The notes: generated by a model from the letters alone, not told the origin. A stretch of 64,000 nt of DNA from Myxococcaceae bacterium (GCA_004297725.1 SCUS01000031.1:96557-160556); one strand, 5' to 3'. Positions 55,608 to 64,000 are shown, numbered from the stretch's first letter. Program-made: numbers and translations.

Positions 55608-56327
55608 ATGCGCAGCACGTGGGCTCGTGGGGTGTTTCTTTCCGTGGTCTCGGCGGCGTCGGCGGCGTCGGCCCAGCGGCCGCCCGATCGCCCGCAGCAG
55701 GCGGTGCTGATGATCGAGCCCATGATCCTCCGCAGCCCCCGGGAGCAGCCCCACCTCACGCTGGCCGCCACCTTCGGGGCGCTCGACCAGGCCACCACCG
55801 GCACCCTGGCCGGCTACGGCTACGACCACGGCGCGGCGATGTCGCTTGGGCTCAACGCCCGGCTGGTGTTTCCGCTGGAGGGCTGCCGGTGCATGACCCA
55901 CGGCGTCGACGCCAACGTGCTCTGGACCGACGGCGCGACCCTTGGCGCCGGGGCGAGCTCCGCCTGGGAGCGGGGCATCATCGACCTGGGCTACGCCTTC
56001 CGGGTCGAGCTCCCCTGCATGCGCAGCGGCACCCGCCGCTGGTGGGTCACCGGCACCCTGGGGCTCTCGGGCCAGCTCGCCGACGCGGGCCTCGGGGACG
56101 TCTCCGCCTCCGAGACCGCCGGGCTCAACGAGCGCACCGCCGCGAGCGCCCGCTACGACCACCTCGCCCTGGGCTGGCACTTCGGCGCCTCCATGGAGGT
56201 CGTCTTCGACAAGACCCTGGTGGGCTTCGGCGTCGACCTGCGCGACCTGCGAGGCCTCGACACCGACCAGGCGCGCACCTTCCTGCTGGGGGCCAACCTC
56301 CGGGTGGGCGTCGACCTGGGGCTCTGA
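55608..56327 (+). CDS. putative outer-membrane beta-barrel protein
   Basis: The product is 239 residues. The ATG at 55608 has a strong GGAGG RBS 7-8 nt upstream, which decides the start against an ATG at 55569. A Sec signal peptide ends at SAASAQ (about residue 23). The mature part has about eight to ten amphipathic strands with aromatic residues and ends G-A-N-L-R-V-G-V-D-L-G-L, a barrel-type terminus. Two nearby cysteines (C-R-C) may pair. I do not recognise the family. Its stop directly abuts the stop of the convergent P-type ATPase gene with no spacer. Confidence 0.62.
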   Translation: MRSTWARGVFLSVVSAASAASAQRPPDRPQQAVLMIEPMILRSPREQPHLTLAATFGALDQATTGTLAGYGYDHGAAMSLGLNARLVFPLEGCRCMTHGVDANVLWTDGATLGAGASSAWERGIIDLGYAFRVELPCMRSGTRRWWVTGTLGLSGQLADAGLGDVSASETAGLNERTAASARYDHLALGWHFGASMEVVFDKTLVGFGVDLRDLRGLDTDQARTFLLGANLRVGVDLGL

Positions 56328-59108
56328 CTACGCCGCGACGGGGGCCTTCGGGGCGCCGATCTTGAACAGCTTGGCCAGCTCGAAGGCGGGCACCGGCAGC
56401 AGCGAGAGGCCCAGCGTCACGGCGACCTCCGTCAGGGTCCAGGTGTGGTCGGTGCGAAACACCGGCTGCAGCCCCGGCACCAGCAGCGCCATCATGTGGA
56501 TCGCCCCGGACACCAGCACCGCCAGCACCAGCAGGCGGTTGGAGAAGAGGCCCAGCTTGAAGATCGAGGCCACGCGGGAGCGGCAGTTGAAGGCGTGCGC
56601 CAGCGGCGAGAGCGCCAGCAGGGTGAACACCATCGACAGCTTCGAGCGCTCGACCTCGTGGACCGTGTGCCCCGACCAGATGGGCAGCGCGTAGATGATC
56701 ATCGCCGCGGCGGCCATGAGCGCGCCCACCAGCATGATGCCCAGCCAGTCGCGGCGGCCCATGATGGGCGCGTCGGGCGCGCGAGGCGCCTCGTGCATCT
56801 GCCCGGCCTCCGGCGGGTCCATCCCCAGCGCCAGCGCCGGGAGCCCGTTGGTCACCAGGTTGATCCACAGGATCTGCAGCGCCGTCAGCGGCGGCACCTG
56901 CTGCGGCGAGAAGAAGCTCGCCACGAACACCGCGATGCACAGCCCCGCGTTGGAGCTCAGCAGGAAGAAGATCGACTTCTGGATGTTGCGGTAGATCGCG
57001 CGCCCCTCGCGCACCGCCTCGACGATGGTCGCGAAGTTGTCGTCCTGCAGCACCATGTCCGCGGCCTCGCGCGCCACGTCCGTGCCGCCGCGGCCCATCG
57101 CCACCCCGATGGCGGCCTGCTTGATCGCCGGGGCGTCGTTGACCCCGTCGCCGGTCATCGCCACCACGTCGTGGCGCGCCTGCATCAGCTTCACGATCCG
57201 CAGCTTGTGCTCGGGGTCGACCCGCGCGAACACCCGCACCTTCGGGAGCGCCTCGTTGAGCGCCACGTCGTCCATGCGCCGCAGGTCGTCGCCGGTGAGC
57301 GAGATGGCGTCGTCGCGCCAGAGCCCGAGCTCCTTGGCGATCGCCACCGCCGTGATCGGGTGGTCGCCGGTGATCATCACCACCCGGATGCCCGCGACCC
57401 GCGCCGCCTCGACGGCCTCTTTGACCTCCGCCCTGGGCGGGTCGATCATCCCGACCATACCGAGGTAGGTAAACCCCCGCTCGGCCGAGTCGCGGTCGAC
57501 GGCGCCGTCCTCCATCCGCCGCTCGGCCATCGCGAGCACCCGCAGGGCCTTGGCGGACATGTCCTCGGCCAGCGTCAGGATGGTCGCCCGCCGCACCTCG
57601 TCGAGCGGCACCACCCCGCGCTCGGTGAGGCAGTGGGTACAGAGCGGGAGCAGCACGTCGATGGCGCCCTTGCTGCGCACCACCAGCGTGTCCTTGCCCT
57701 CGACGCGCTCCCGGGTCACCACCGTCATGCGCTTGCGGGCGCTGTTGAAGGGGATGGTGAGGATCTCTTCGCGGTCCTCCATCGAGGCGTCGCGGTGGAT
57801 GTCGGCCTTCTCGCCGAGCACCAGCAGCGCCCCCTCGGTGGGGTCGCCGGTGAGCTGCGGGGCCACCCCGGGGCGGCGCAGCAGCGAGGCGGTGTTGGCG
57901 ATCACCGCGGCCAGCACGGCCTGCCTCGCCGCGTCGGGGAGCGCGGCGACCTTCTCGCCCGCCTCGCGAAACTCCCCGGCCAGGTCGACGCCCTCGCCGG
58001 TCACGTCGAGCGCGTGGCCGTCGACCACCAGCGCGCGCACGGTCATCTCGTTGCGGGTGAGGGTGCCGGTCTTGTCCGAGCAGATCACCGTGGCGCACCC
58101 GAGGGTCTCCACCGCGGCGAGCTTGCGCACCACCGCCCCGCGCTGCGCCATGCGCTGCATGCCCAGGGCGAGGGTGATGGAGGTGATGGCCGGGAGCCCC
58201 TCGGGGATCACCGCCACCGCGACGCTCACCGCCGTCAGCAGCAGCACGTGCCAGGCGACGTGGCCCTTCACGAACCCGATCACGAAGAGCGTCGCGCTCA
58301 GCGCGAGGGTCACCCACAGGATCTGCGTGGAGAAGTGCTCCAGCCGCTCTTCCAGGGGCGACTGCTGCTTCACCACGTCGGCGAGCATCTTGCCGACGCG
58401 GCCCACCTGGGTGTCCCGGCCGGTGGCGACGACCACGCCCCGCGCCTCGCCGTGCACCACGGTGGTGCCCGAGAAGGCCATGGTGACCTGATCGCCCACG
58501 CCGGCCGTCTCGGGGAGGATGGTGTCGGCGACCTTCTCGACGGGGGTGCTCTCCCCGGTGAGCTCGCCCTCGATGGTCTGCAGCTCGGTCACCGACACCA
58601 GCCGCAGGTCGGCCGGGACCTTGTCGCCCGCCTCGAGCAGCACGAGGTCGCCCGGCACCAGCTGCCGCGCGTCGGCGTGCACGATCTCCCCGCTGCGGCG
58701 CACCTTGCAGCGGGCGGCGGAGAGCTTCATCAGCGCGTCGAGGGCCTTCTCGGCCTTGCGCTCCTGATAGAAGCCGATGAAGGCGTTGATGATGACGATG
58801 GTGAGGATGGCGATGGCGTCGCTGAAGCGAGCCAGGCCGCGGGGGGCGCCGGGCTCCTGGCCCATGGTGGCGACCCCGACGGCGATGCCCGCGGCCACCA
58901 GCAGCGTGCCCACGAAGGGGTTGAGAAACTGACCCAGGATCTGCATCACCACCGAGGGCTTCGGCGGGGGCGGCAGGGCGTTGGGGCCGAACTGCTCGCG
59001 CAGCCGCTTCACCTGCTCGCTGGAGAGGCCTCGATCGAGGTCCGTGCCGCGTTCGCGCACGACGTCTTCGATCGACATCGCGTGCCATGAGAATTCCTGG
59101 GCGGCCAT
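56328..59108 (-). CDS. P-type cation-transporting ATPase (type II, SERCA/PMR1-like)
   Basis: The product is 926 residues with the full type II layout: N-terminal cation-ATPase domain (about 8-75), T-G-E-S (184-187), phosphorylation site C-S-D345-K-T-G-T-L-T, nucleotide domain, T-G-D-G-V-N-D-A-P (652-660) and ten predicted helices. Helix 4 keeps the P-E303-G-L-P calcium-site Glu. In helix 5 the SERCA pair Asn768/Glu771 is Asn720/Leu723, and in helix 6 SERCA Asn796/Thr799/Asp800 is Asn750/Thr753/Asn754. Site I carboxylates are therefore missing, and the transported ion should not be assumed to be calcium. A single-helix protein gene lies 53 bp upstream on the same strand. A TATGGT box is 12 nt before the ATG. 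Confidence 0.9.
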   Translation of the reverse strand: MAAQEFSWHAMSIEDVVRERGTDLDRGLSSEQVKRLREQFGPNALPPPPKPSVVMQILGQFLNPFVGTLLVAAGIAVGVATMGQEPGAPRGLARFSDAIAILTIVIINAFIGFYQERKAEKALDALMKLSAARCKVRRSGEIVHADARQLVPGDLVLLEAGDKVPADLRLVSVTELQTIEGELTGESTPVEKVADTILPETAGVGDQVTMAFSGTTVVHGEARGVVVATGRDTQVGRVGKMLADVVKQQSPLEERLEHFSTQILWVTLALSATLFVIGFVKGHVAWHVLLLTAVSVAVAVIPEGLPAITSITLALGMQRMAQRGAVVRKLAAVETLGCATVICSDKTGTLTRNEMTVRALVVDGHALDVTGEGVDLAGEFREAGEKVAALPDAARQAVLAAVIANTASLLRRPGVAPQLTGDPTEGALLVLGEKADIHRDASMEDREEILTIPFNSARKRMTVVTRERVEGKDTLVVRSKGAIDVLLPLCTHCLTERGVVPLDEVRRATILTLAEDMSAKALRVLAMAERRMEDGAVDRDSAERGFTYLGMVGMIDPPRAEVKEAVEAARVAGIRVVMITGDHPITAVAIAKELGLWRDDAISLTGDDLRRMDDVALNEALPKVRVFARVDPEHKLRIVKLMQARHDVVAMTGDGVNDAPAIKQAAIGVAMGRGGTDVAREAADMVLQDDNFATIVEAVREGRAIYRNIQKSIFFLLSSNAGLCIAVFVASFFSPQQVPPLTALQILWINLVTNGLPALALGMDPPEAGQMHEAPRAPDAPIMGRRDWLGIMLVGALMAAAAMIIYALPIWSGHTVHEVERSKLSMVFTLLALSPLAHAFNCRSRVASIFKLGLFSNRLLVLAVLVSGAIHMMALLVPGLQPVFRTDHTWTLTEVAVTLGLSLLPVPAFELAKLFKIGAPKAPVAA

Positions 59109-59120
59109 GAGTGGGCGCGC

Positions 59121-59126
59121 ACCATA
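59121..59126 (-). promoter_or_regulatory. TATGGT -10-like box, 12 nt before ATG 59108
   Basis: TAnnnT hexamer in the 53-bp gap before the P-type ATPase gene. It would allow transcription independent of the upstream gene. Confidence 0.3.
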
Positions 59127-59161
59127 GCGGAACCGCCCTCCCTCGCAACCGTTCGGCACGT

Positions 59162-60094
59162 TCAGCGCGGAGAAATTGCCCGTGCCAGCGCCGCCGGGTC
59201 GAGCGTGGCGCGCACCCGCACCCGGTACTCGTCGGGCAGCGCGCGGAAGTCACGCACGACGCGGCGCAGCCCTCCCAGCGCGCTCGCCACCGCGGTCGCC
59301 GAGGCCGCGTCGTCGCAGCGCACCGTCGCCGAGAGCACCGTCGCTCCGCCCTCCACGCTGATCCACGCGCTCACCGTTCGAGCGCGCGCCAGGGCCGGGT
59401 CGGTGGTCTCGTCATGGCTGAGCCGCCTCACCGCCGCCGCCAGCGCGCCTTCGGGCACCTCCATCCACAGCCCCGCGAGGTCGGGCGTCACCGCCGTCGC
59501 GTCGGGGTGCGCCCTGGCCTCGACCAGCATCGCCCGCAGCGCCTCCGGTGGGCCGAGCGCCACCACCCCGGAGGGCAGCCGCCAGGTCTCGGCCCTTGTT
59601 GAACGCCCGGCGCCCGCGTCGCCCGAGGCGCGCTCGGACAGCGCCAGGACAGGCACCCCGGCCTCGATGCGCTGTTGAACCTCGAGCGCCCTGCCTCGCC
59701 GGGTGCCCGAGCAGCGGCGGAAGGTGGCCTCGTCGACGGGCCCGTCGGCGAGCAGCGCGAAGTCGTCGAGGGCGGCGTTGGTCCAGACCACCACCAGGCC
59801 CGTGACGCGCTCTCCCAGGGCGCGGGCGCAGGGGTCGTCGGACGAGCGCACGGCCTCGAACCACCCGCCGTAGGCCGGCGAGCGCCGCATCGCCGCGACG
59901 TCCATCCGCAGCACCCCTCGGGCCTCGCGGGGCACCATCGCGCCCGCGCTCCTCGGCCCGACCACCCTCGGCGTCGCCTCGGCCACGGGCGCCCCGCGCC
60001 GCGCTCGAGGCCACGCCAGCGCCGCCGCGGCGACCACCATCACCCCGAGCAGCACCGCGCCGACCCGCTGCCTCTGCGCCGCCGTCTCATCCAT
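59162..60094 (-). CDS. single-helix membrane-anchored hypothetical protein
   Basis: The product is 310 residues. One N-terminal membrane helix (about 10-28, VGAVLLGVMVVAAAALAW) is followed by a basic stretch and an extracytoplasmic alpha/beta domain with only a few cysteines. Segments such as G-V-L-R-M-D-V-A-A-M-R-R-S-P and L-W-M-E-V-P-E-G-A-L recall the repeated halves of Myxococcota 'substrate-binding-like' hypothetical proteins, but I cannot name a family. It is upstream of the P-type ATPase gene by 53 bp and could be a membrane partner of it; that is inference from position. Confidence 0.5.
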   Translation of the reverse strand: MDETAAQRQRVGAVLLGVMVVAAAALAWPRARRGAPVAEATPRVVGPRSAGAMVPREARGVLRMDVAAMRRSPAYGGWFEAVRSSDDPCARALGERVTGLVVVWTNAALDDFALLADGPVDEATFRRCSGTRRGRALEVQQRIEAGVPVLALSERASGDAGAGRSTRAETWRLPSGVVALGPPEALRAMLVEARAHPDATAVTPDLAGLWMEVPEGALAAAVRRLSHDETTDPALARARTVSAWISVEGGATVLSATVRCDDAASATAVASALGGLRRVVRDFRALPDEYRVRVRATLDPAALARAISPR

Positions 60095-60145
60095 GGCCGG
60101 TCAAGCGCGCCCCCGTCGCTGGATCAAATCGCATCGCGTCCTCTC

Positions 60146-60174
60146 TTGCCACGGTAGCGCCGCGCCGCTAATCA
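60146..60174 (+). promoter_or_regulatory. possible sigma-70 promoter of the 60187 gene
   Basis: TTGCCA (60146-60151) and TAATCA (60169-60174) are 17 bp apart. The predicted start would be 0-6 nt from the ATG at 60187, so the message would be nearly leaderless. Confidence 0.35.
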
Positions 60175-60186
60175 GACTGCCACCCT

Positions 60187-61551
60187 ATGATCCGTCGCGC
60201 GCTTGTTCTCTCCCTCGCCGCCGTCGTCGTCTCTGCCTGCAACGAGACGTCGACCCAGCCCCCGCCCTTCGATGGGGGCTCGACGGACACGGGGCCCGCG
60301 GTCGATCGCGGGGTGGTGACCGACAACGGCCGCGTCGACGCGGGCTCCCCCACGGACGCGGGCCCGACGGACGTCCCGCCGATCTCCGACGACGCGCCGA
60401 CCTGCACCGCACCGACGCCGCTCGGCGAGCTCACGGGCACCCCCTGGTGCGACCTCCCGCTGCCCGCGGTCCCCGGGGTGACGGTTCCCGACGGCTTCTG
60501 CATCCACCGTTACGGCAACGTCCCCACGGCGCGGGTGCTGGCCTTCGCTCCCAACGGCGACCTCTTCGTCTCCTCTCCCAGCACCGGCACCCCGGGCGGC
60601 GCGCCCCCCGGGTCGGGCTCGATCATGGTGGTCTCCGACGACAACCACGACGGCGCGGGCGACACGCCCCGCAGCTTCCTCGCGGGCGTCGAAGACGTGC
60701 ACGGCCTGCTCTTCCGCCGCAACGAGCTGCTCTACACCCTGCAGGGCTCGGTGATGAGCGCGCCCTACTGCACCGGCGACCGGGCGGTGACGGCCCCCCG
60801 CGACCGCCATCGCCGGGTGGCGACGCTCACCGGCTCGGTGCGGTGGACCCACACGCTCACCGAGAGCACCGACGGCCGGGTGATGGTCTCCATGGGCCAG
60901 TACGACATCTCGCAGTGCCCCGCCCCCGACGCCCGCGCGGGCTCGGTGCTCCAGATCGGCGCGGGGATGCCCGAGACCGGCTCGACGGTGGTCGATGGCT
61001 TCCGCAACCCGATGTACCTGCGCTGCAAGGAGTGGGGCGCCTGCTACGCGGCCGAGCTCTCCGGCGACGGCTGGGACAGCATCGGCGGCCGGGAGAAGCT
61101 CATCGAGATCCGTCAGGGCGACCGCTACGGCTTCCCCTGCTGCGTCGACCGCGGGGTCCCGGTGCCCGGGCTCGTGGGCGCCGGCACCTGCATGGACGTC
61201 GCGGCCTCGGTGCAGACCTACCCCCTCCACGACACGCCCTTCGGCTTCGACTGGGCGCCCGCCTCGTGGCCCGCTCCCTACGGCAACAGCTTCTTCGTCG
61301 GCCTCCACGGCTGGGTGGGTAGCTGGACCAACGCGGGCGTGCAGTGGGCCCCGGTCGACGCCACCACGCACCGCCCGACGCGCCCGACGGAGTTCTTCGT
61401 GCGGGGCTTCGGCCACCGCACCGCCGGGGGCAACGAGCAGCGCGTGAGCGACCTGGTGTTCGCCCGCGACGGCCGGATGTTCTTCGCCGACGACCAGAGC
61501 GGCGACATCTACTGGGTCGCCCCGCGCACCCTGCGCATGCCCGCCCGCTAG
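60187..61551 (+). CDS. lipoprotein, sorbosone/PQQ-glucose dehydrogenase-like beta-propeller
   Basis: The product is 454 residues with lipobox VVSAC (Cys18) and an Asp/Thr/Gly linker to about 70. The rest resembles soluble PQQ sugar dehydrogenases and L-sorbosone dehydrogenases: V-L-A-F-A-P-N-G-D-L-F-V, G-F-R-N-P-M-Y-L, R-Q-G-D-R-Y-G-F-P, and a final D-L-V-F-A-R-D-G-R-M-F-F-A-D-D-Q-S-G-D-I-Y. These mark a six-bladed propeller. Four to six extra cysteines set it apart. PQQ binding cannot be confirmed from sequence, so oxidoreductase activity is tentative. It is divergent from the single-helix protein gene. Confidence 0.7.
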   Translation: MIRRALVLSLAAVVVSACNETSTQPPPFDGGSTDTGPAVDRGVVTDNGRVDAGSPTDAGPTDVPPISDDAPTCTAPTPLGELTGTPWCDLPLPAVPGVTVPDGFCIHRYGNVPTARVLAFAPNGDLFVSSPSTGTPGGAPPGSGSIMVVSDDNHDGAGDTPRSFLAGVEDVHGLLFRRNELLYTLQGSVMSAPYCTGDRAVTAPRDRHRRVATLTGSVRWTHTLTESTDGRVMVSMGQYDISQCPAPDARAGSVLQIGAGMPETGSTVVDGFRNPMYLRCKEWGACYAAELSGDGWDSIGGREKLIEIRQGDRYGFPCCVDRGVPVPGLVGAGTCMDVAASVQTYPLHDTPFGFDWAPASWPAPYGNSFFVGLHGWVGSWTNAGVQWAPVDATTHRPTRPTEFFVRGFGHRTAGGNEQRVSDLVFARDGRMFFADDQSGDIYWVAPRTLRMPAR

Positions 61552-61558
61552 CGGGGCC

Positions 61559-62626
61559 CTACGGCTCGTAGGCGCCGAGCGCCGCCGCGTCGACGATGGC
61601 GGCGATGAAGTACCCGACGCCCATGCCGATGTAGATCGGGACGTTGATGTCCGCGACGTGGGCCGACTCGCCGGTGGCGTAGCCCGCGAGGGCGCCGAGG
61701 CCGACGACGCCCGCGCGCAGCCCGAACGATCCCAGTGCGGTCAGCGGTCGGCGGTGCACCGCGTGGACGATGGGGCCTCCGAGCATCCCCACGCTGGCTC
61801 CTGCGACGGCCGCCTCGGTGGACTCCAGGCCCACGCCGAGGGCGATGATCCCGGCGCCCAGCAGGTCGACCAGCAGGAGCTGTCCCCGGTACGAGACCTC
61901 CGTCGGCGCAGGCGTCGGGGGGCGCACCGTCAGGGGCGTCGGAGCGACCGGAGCGACCGGAGCGGGCGCCACCACGACGGGTGTCGGCAGGGGGCGAGGC
62001 GGCGGCGGTGCGGGCAGCGGAGGCGGCGGAGGAGGGGGCGGAGGTGGGAGGGGGCGGAAGCTCACCCGGAGCTGCTGTTCGGTGCGGGAGACGACGTCGA
62101 GGCCGGAGCGGAAGGGCAGCACCCCGTCGCCCTCGGCGACCACCTCGGCGTGGCCTGCGAGCACGGGGAAGGGGACGCTCCAGGAGCGCTGGGGGATCTC
62201 CTGTCCGTTGACGCTGACGTGAAGGTTGAGCGGGGCGTCTTCGGGGAGGAGCAGTCGCACCCGGCCGACGAGGGACTCGGTCTGCGCGACCACGGCGCGG
62301 CAGGCGGCGACGATGCGAGGGCGGTTGCGAAGGGCGCGGTCGGCCTCGGCCTCGACGAGGCACATGGTGGCCGAGTCGAGGGCCTCGAGGGTGTGGCCGA
62401 GGCTCTGGTGTTCCTGGGCGACGAGCATGCGGAGCGACGGGGTCCAGCGGATCTGTCCGGCCGCGACGCCGAAGGCGAGGGCCTGGGCGTGGAGGCCTGC
62501 GCGCTGGGCGGCGTCGGCCTGCTGCACCAGCTCGCGGCGGGCGGAGTCGTCGGTCTGCGCGGCGGCCGGGAGCGCGGCGAGGCCGAGGGCGGAGCAGAGG
62601 CAGAGGGCGGTCGTGGTGCGCGTCAT
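61559..62626 (-). CDS. exported PEGA-like protein with C-terminal membrane helices
   Basis: The product is 355 residues. A Sec signal peptide ends at LPAAAQ (about 22). A helical TPR-like region (about 25-120) is followed by a PEGA-like beta-domain (about 125-195), then a poly-proline stretch of ten and more Pro. Two or three C-terminal hydrophobic helices follow (about 265-350). This layout is common in Myxococcota envelope proteins next to kinases. It may link the cell wall to the inner membrane. Its role is unknown. The thioesterase gene is 56 bp upstream on the same strand. Confidence 0.6.
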   Translation of the reverse strand: MTRTTTALCLCSALGLAALPAAAQTDDSARRELVQQADAAQRAGLHAQALAFGVAAGQIRWTPSLRMLVAQEHQSLGHTLEALDSATMCLVEAEADRALRNRPRIVAACRAVVAQTESLVGRVRLLLPEDAPLNLHVSVNGQEIPQRSWSVPFPVLAGHAEVVAEGDGVLPFRSGLDVVSRTEQQLRVSFRPLPPPPPPPPPPLPAPPPPRPLPTPVVVAPAPVAPVAPTPLTVRPPTPAPTEVSYRGQLLLVDLLGAGIIALGVGLESTEAAVAGASVGMLGGPIVHAVHRRPLTALGSFGLRAGVVGLGALAGYATGESAHVADINVPIYIGMGVGYFIAAIVDAAALGAYEP

Positions 62627-62682
62627 GGCCTGCGCTGGTGATACCCGAAAGGGAGGGAGGGCGCGCGACCCGTCGCGGGCTG

Positions 62683-63507
62683 TCACTTGATGATCACGAA
62701 GGTCTGCTGGTTCATGGCGACGAGCTCGCCCTGAGGGGTCCAGAGCTCGCGCTTCTCGACGACGAAGCCCTGGCGTGAGGCTGCCGCGTAGGACCGGTAG
62801 TAGAGGGGTCGGGCGGGGTCGAGGCTGGCAGGGTCGGCGAGCAGCTGGAGGGTGAAGGCCACCGTGGCCATCGGGCGGGGGGCGAGCTCGAGGGCGAAGG
62901 TCGCGGGCCACCAGGAGTCCATGAGGCCGATGACCTCGGGGACGCCGAGGGCCACCGGCTTGCGAAGGCGCACCCAGCCGGAGGCCTCGGGGCGATCGGC
63001 CCCGCTGAAGGGCCAAGGACCGGTCGAGCGAAACTCGTACATCCTCGCGAAGTGCGGCCCCATCGGAGGACCGATCGGGATCACGTCCACGCTCTCCCAC
63101 GGCGCTCCCATCGATGGCGGGGGGAGTTCGGTTCCGTCCCGGTCGGAGCTTCTCGGGAGGCCCATGACGGCGCTCGCCCGGGCCAGCAGCTCGGGGCCCT
63201 GGGAGAGCCACGCCTCCCAGGTGGAGACGGCGTTGCTCCGCCGCAGCGCCTTCACGACGATGTCCGCGGGGCCCGGCAGCACGGGACCGACGATCTCTCC
63301 GCTCAGCGATCGCAGCACGCGTCCGGCGTCGGGCTCGGCGCGCAGCATCGCCCGGGCGAGGGCGCCCAGCACGAGGCCCCCGAAGGCGCCGCGTCCCTGC
63401 TGCCAGCCATCGGGGATGGTCGCGACGTAGCGGCCGTCGCCATCGGGCTCGACCTGCGTGGCGAGGGTGAAGTCGTCGGTGCTCGGAGGGGCGATGGGGT
63501 CGGTCAT
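62683..63507 (-). CDS. acyl-CoA thioesterase, TesB-like double hotdog
   Basis: The product is 274 residues, the size of TesB/4HBT_3 proteins with two fused hotdog domains. The N-terminal domain has R-G-A-F-G-G-L-V-L-G-A-L-A-R-A-M and L-S-G-E-I-V-G-P. The C-terminal domain has a W-W-P-A-T-F segment, a long Y-Y-R-S-Y strand, and ends in V-A-M-N-Q-Q-T-F-V-I-I-K. It should hydrolyse acyl-CoA in the cytoplasm; chain-length preference is unknown. ATG 63507 is preferred since upstream residues in the same frame antisense to the next gene are not homologous. It is divergent from the small membrane gene (37 bp). Confidence 0.82.
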   Translation of the reverse strand: MTDPIAPPSTDDFTLATQVEPDGDGRYVATIPDGWQQGRGAFGGLVLGALARAMLRAEPDAGRVLRSLSGEIVGPVLPGPADIVVKALRRSNAVSTWEAWLSQGPELLARASAVMGLPRSSDRDGTELPPPSMGAPWESVDVIPIGPPMGPHFARMYEFRSTGPWPFSGADRPEASGWVRLRKPVALGVPEVIGLMDSWWPATFALELAPRPMATVAFTLQLLADPASLDPARPLYYRSYAAASRQGFVVEKRELWTPQGELVAMNQQTFVIIK

Positions 63508-63544
63508 GGGGGCGGTGTCTGATAGCATCCCCCGCGCACCTCCG

Positions 63545-63919
63545 ATGAGCCACGATGACGCTACGTCCCCCGTCGCCCCGGTGAAGTCCCGCAGGCGCTG
63601 GGTCCTCGCCTTCGTGGCGCTGATCGCGGTCCCGCTGGCGCTCTTCGGGGCGCTGGTGATCCTCCTCGGGCTGCGGATGCGCTCGGCCTCCGCGCTGGCC
63701 CGCGGCTTCTGCGCGGAGTTCACCGTCGGCGCTCCGGCCGCCGACGCCGCCGTCGCCCGCCGTGCGAGGGAGCTCGGGCTCCAGGTGTACGAGAGCCCGC
63801 TGGACTCCGGCCGCTCGCGGATCGAGGCGCGCTCCGGGGTGCTCACGGCGACCTACCTCTGCGCGATCGAGGTGCAGGACGCCCGGGTCACATCGAGCCG
63901 CTACGTGCAGGAAGATTGA
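63545..63919 (+). CDS. single-pass membrane hypothetical protein
   Basis: The product is 124 residues. A short charged N-terminus (with K-S-R-R-R-W) leads to one membrane helix (about 19-42, VLAFVALIAVPLALFGALVILLGL). A small extracytoplasmic domain of about 80 residues follows, with two cysteines (F-C-A-E-F and Y-L-C-A-I). I do not recognise it. TAGCAT (63523-63528) lies 16 nt before the ATG. A long palindrome lies 37 nt after the stop. Confidence 0.5.
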   Translation: MSHDDATSPVAPVKSRRRWVLAFVALIAVPLALFGALVILLGLRMRSASALARGFCAEFTVGAPAADAAVARRARELGLQVYESPLDSGRSRIEARSGVLTATYLCAIEVQDARVTSSRYVQED

Positions 63920-63956
63920 GCTGTGGCCTGACGGGCGTGGCGAGTCCCCGGTACGA

Positions 63957-64000
63957 CCGAGAGGCCGTCGGCGGGGATATCCCCGCCGCCGGCCTCTCGG
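63957..64000. terminator. 44-nt near-perfect palindrome at the window edge
   Basis: Two 22-nt arms are complementary at 21 of 22 positions (the only mismatch is T63968 against C63989). The centre is GGGGATATCCCC and the ends are CCGAGAGG and CCTCTCGG. As RNA it would form a very strong hairpin and could terminate the upstream gene. A U tract cannot be checked because the window ends here. Confidence 0.5.

Noticed and set aside
56445..59090. An 881-codon plus-strand frame opposite the P-type ATPase
   Set aside because: The opposite strand encodes a complete P-type ATPase with all motifs; the antisense product has only His/Arg/Gln-rich low complexity.
61559..63553. A 664-codon frame extending the PEGA-like gene upstream through the thioesterase gene
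   Set aside because: The thioesterase is in another frame and has full-length homology-type motifs. The PEGA-like protein has its own ATG and signal peptide at 62626.

Overview
The window is very G+C-rich DNA with the gene style of a predatory or gliding Myxococcota bacterium, most like the Polyangia/Sandaracinus side of the phylum. The indications are three transmembrane Ser/Thr protein kinases, a hybrid histidine kinase, a MYXO-CTERM-like C-terminal sorting tail, about a dozen predicted lipoproteins with Asp/Val/Thr-rich linkers, and three proteins built from eight-cysteine 'CGACG' repeats. I see no rRNA, tRNA, transposase, phage gene or CRISPR array. The taxon is inferred from family content only.

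Layout. 1-5.7 kb: end of an unknown gene, a Cys-rich lipoprotein coupled to a sulfurtransferase, a sorted surface protein, two coupled multi-pass membrane proteins, and an OsmC-AraC pair. 5.9-6.5 kb: rplU-rpmA with a readable promoter. 6.7-10.3 kb: lipoprotein, lone E2-type acyltransferase, Tat-type flavin amine oxidase and a cytochrome c that lacks the usual Met ligand. 10.3-14 kb: degenerate J-domain/TPR protein, zinc-ribbon kinase and an outer-membrane barrel on one strand. 14.3-17.5 kb: YceI protein, small zinc-ribbon membrane protein, Ycf46-like AAA ATPase and an XRE regulator. 17.5-35.7 kb: an 18-kb codirectional run on the minus strand containing a Fam20-like secreted kinase, PrfC, a 1,879-residue lipoprotein with 39 Cys repeats, a Ser/Thr kinase and a 2,593-residue TPR protein. 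35.8-50.6 kb: mostly envelope genes (Cys-rich proteins, a surface cupredoxin, FG-GAP and propeller-like lipoproteins, a GT-C glycosyltransferase) plus the hybrid histidine kinase and an HDOD protein. 50.7-64 kb: a soluble FtsH-like protease with a degenerate N-terminal AAA domain, kinase-TPR protein, barrel, P-type ATPase with altered ion-site residues, sorbosone-dehydrogenase-like lipoprotein, PEGA-like protein, thioesterase, and a small membrane protein beside a 44-nt palindrome at the window edge.

How it fits together. Most genes concern the cell surface or signalling. Genes are packed tightly: of 13 convergent pairs, ten overlap or are separated by at most 7 nt. About ten starts have a TAnnnT box 6-13 nt upstream, which suggests leaderless or nearly leaderless mRNAs. 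The most unusual items are the Fam20-like lipoprotein kinase next to a giant Cys-repeat lipoprotein, the soluble FtsH variant, and the nested tandem duplications inside the Cys-repeat gene. No gene-free stretch exceeds 300 bases; the longest is 14005-14281.
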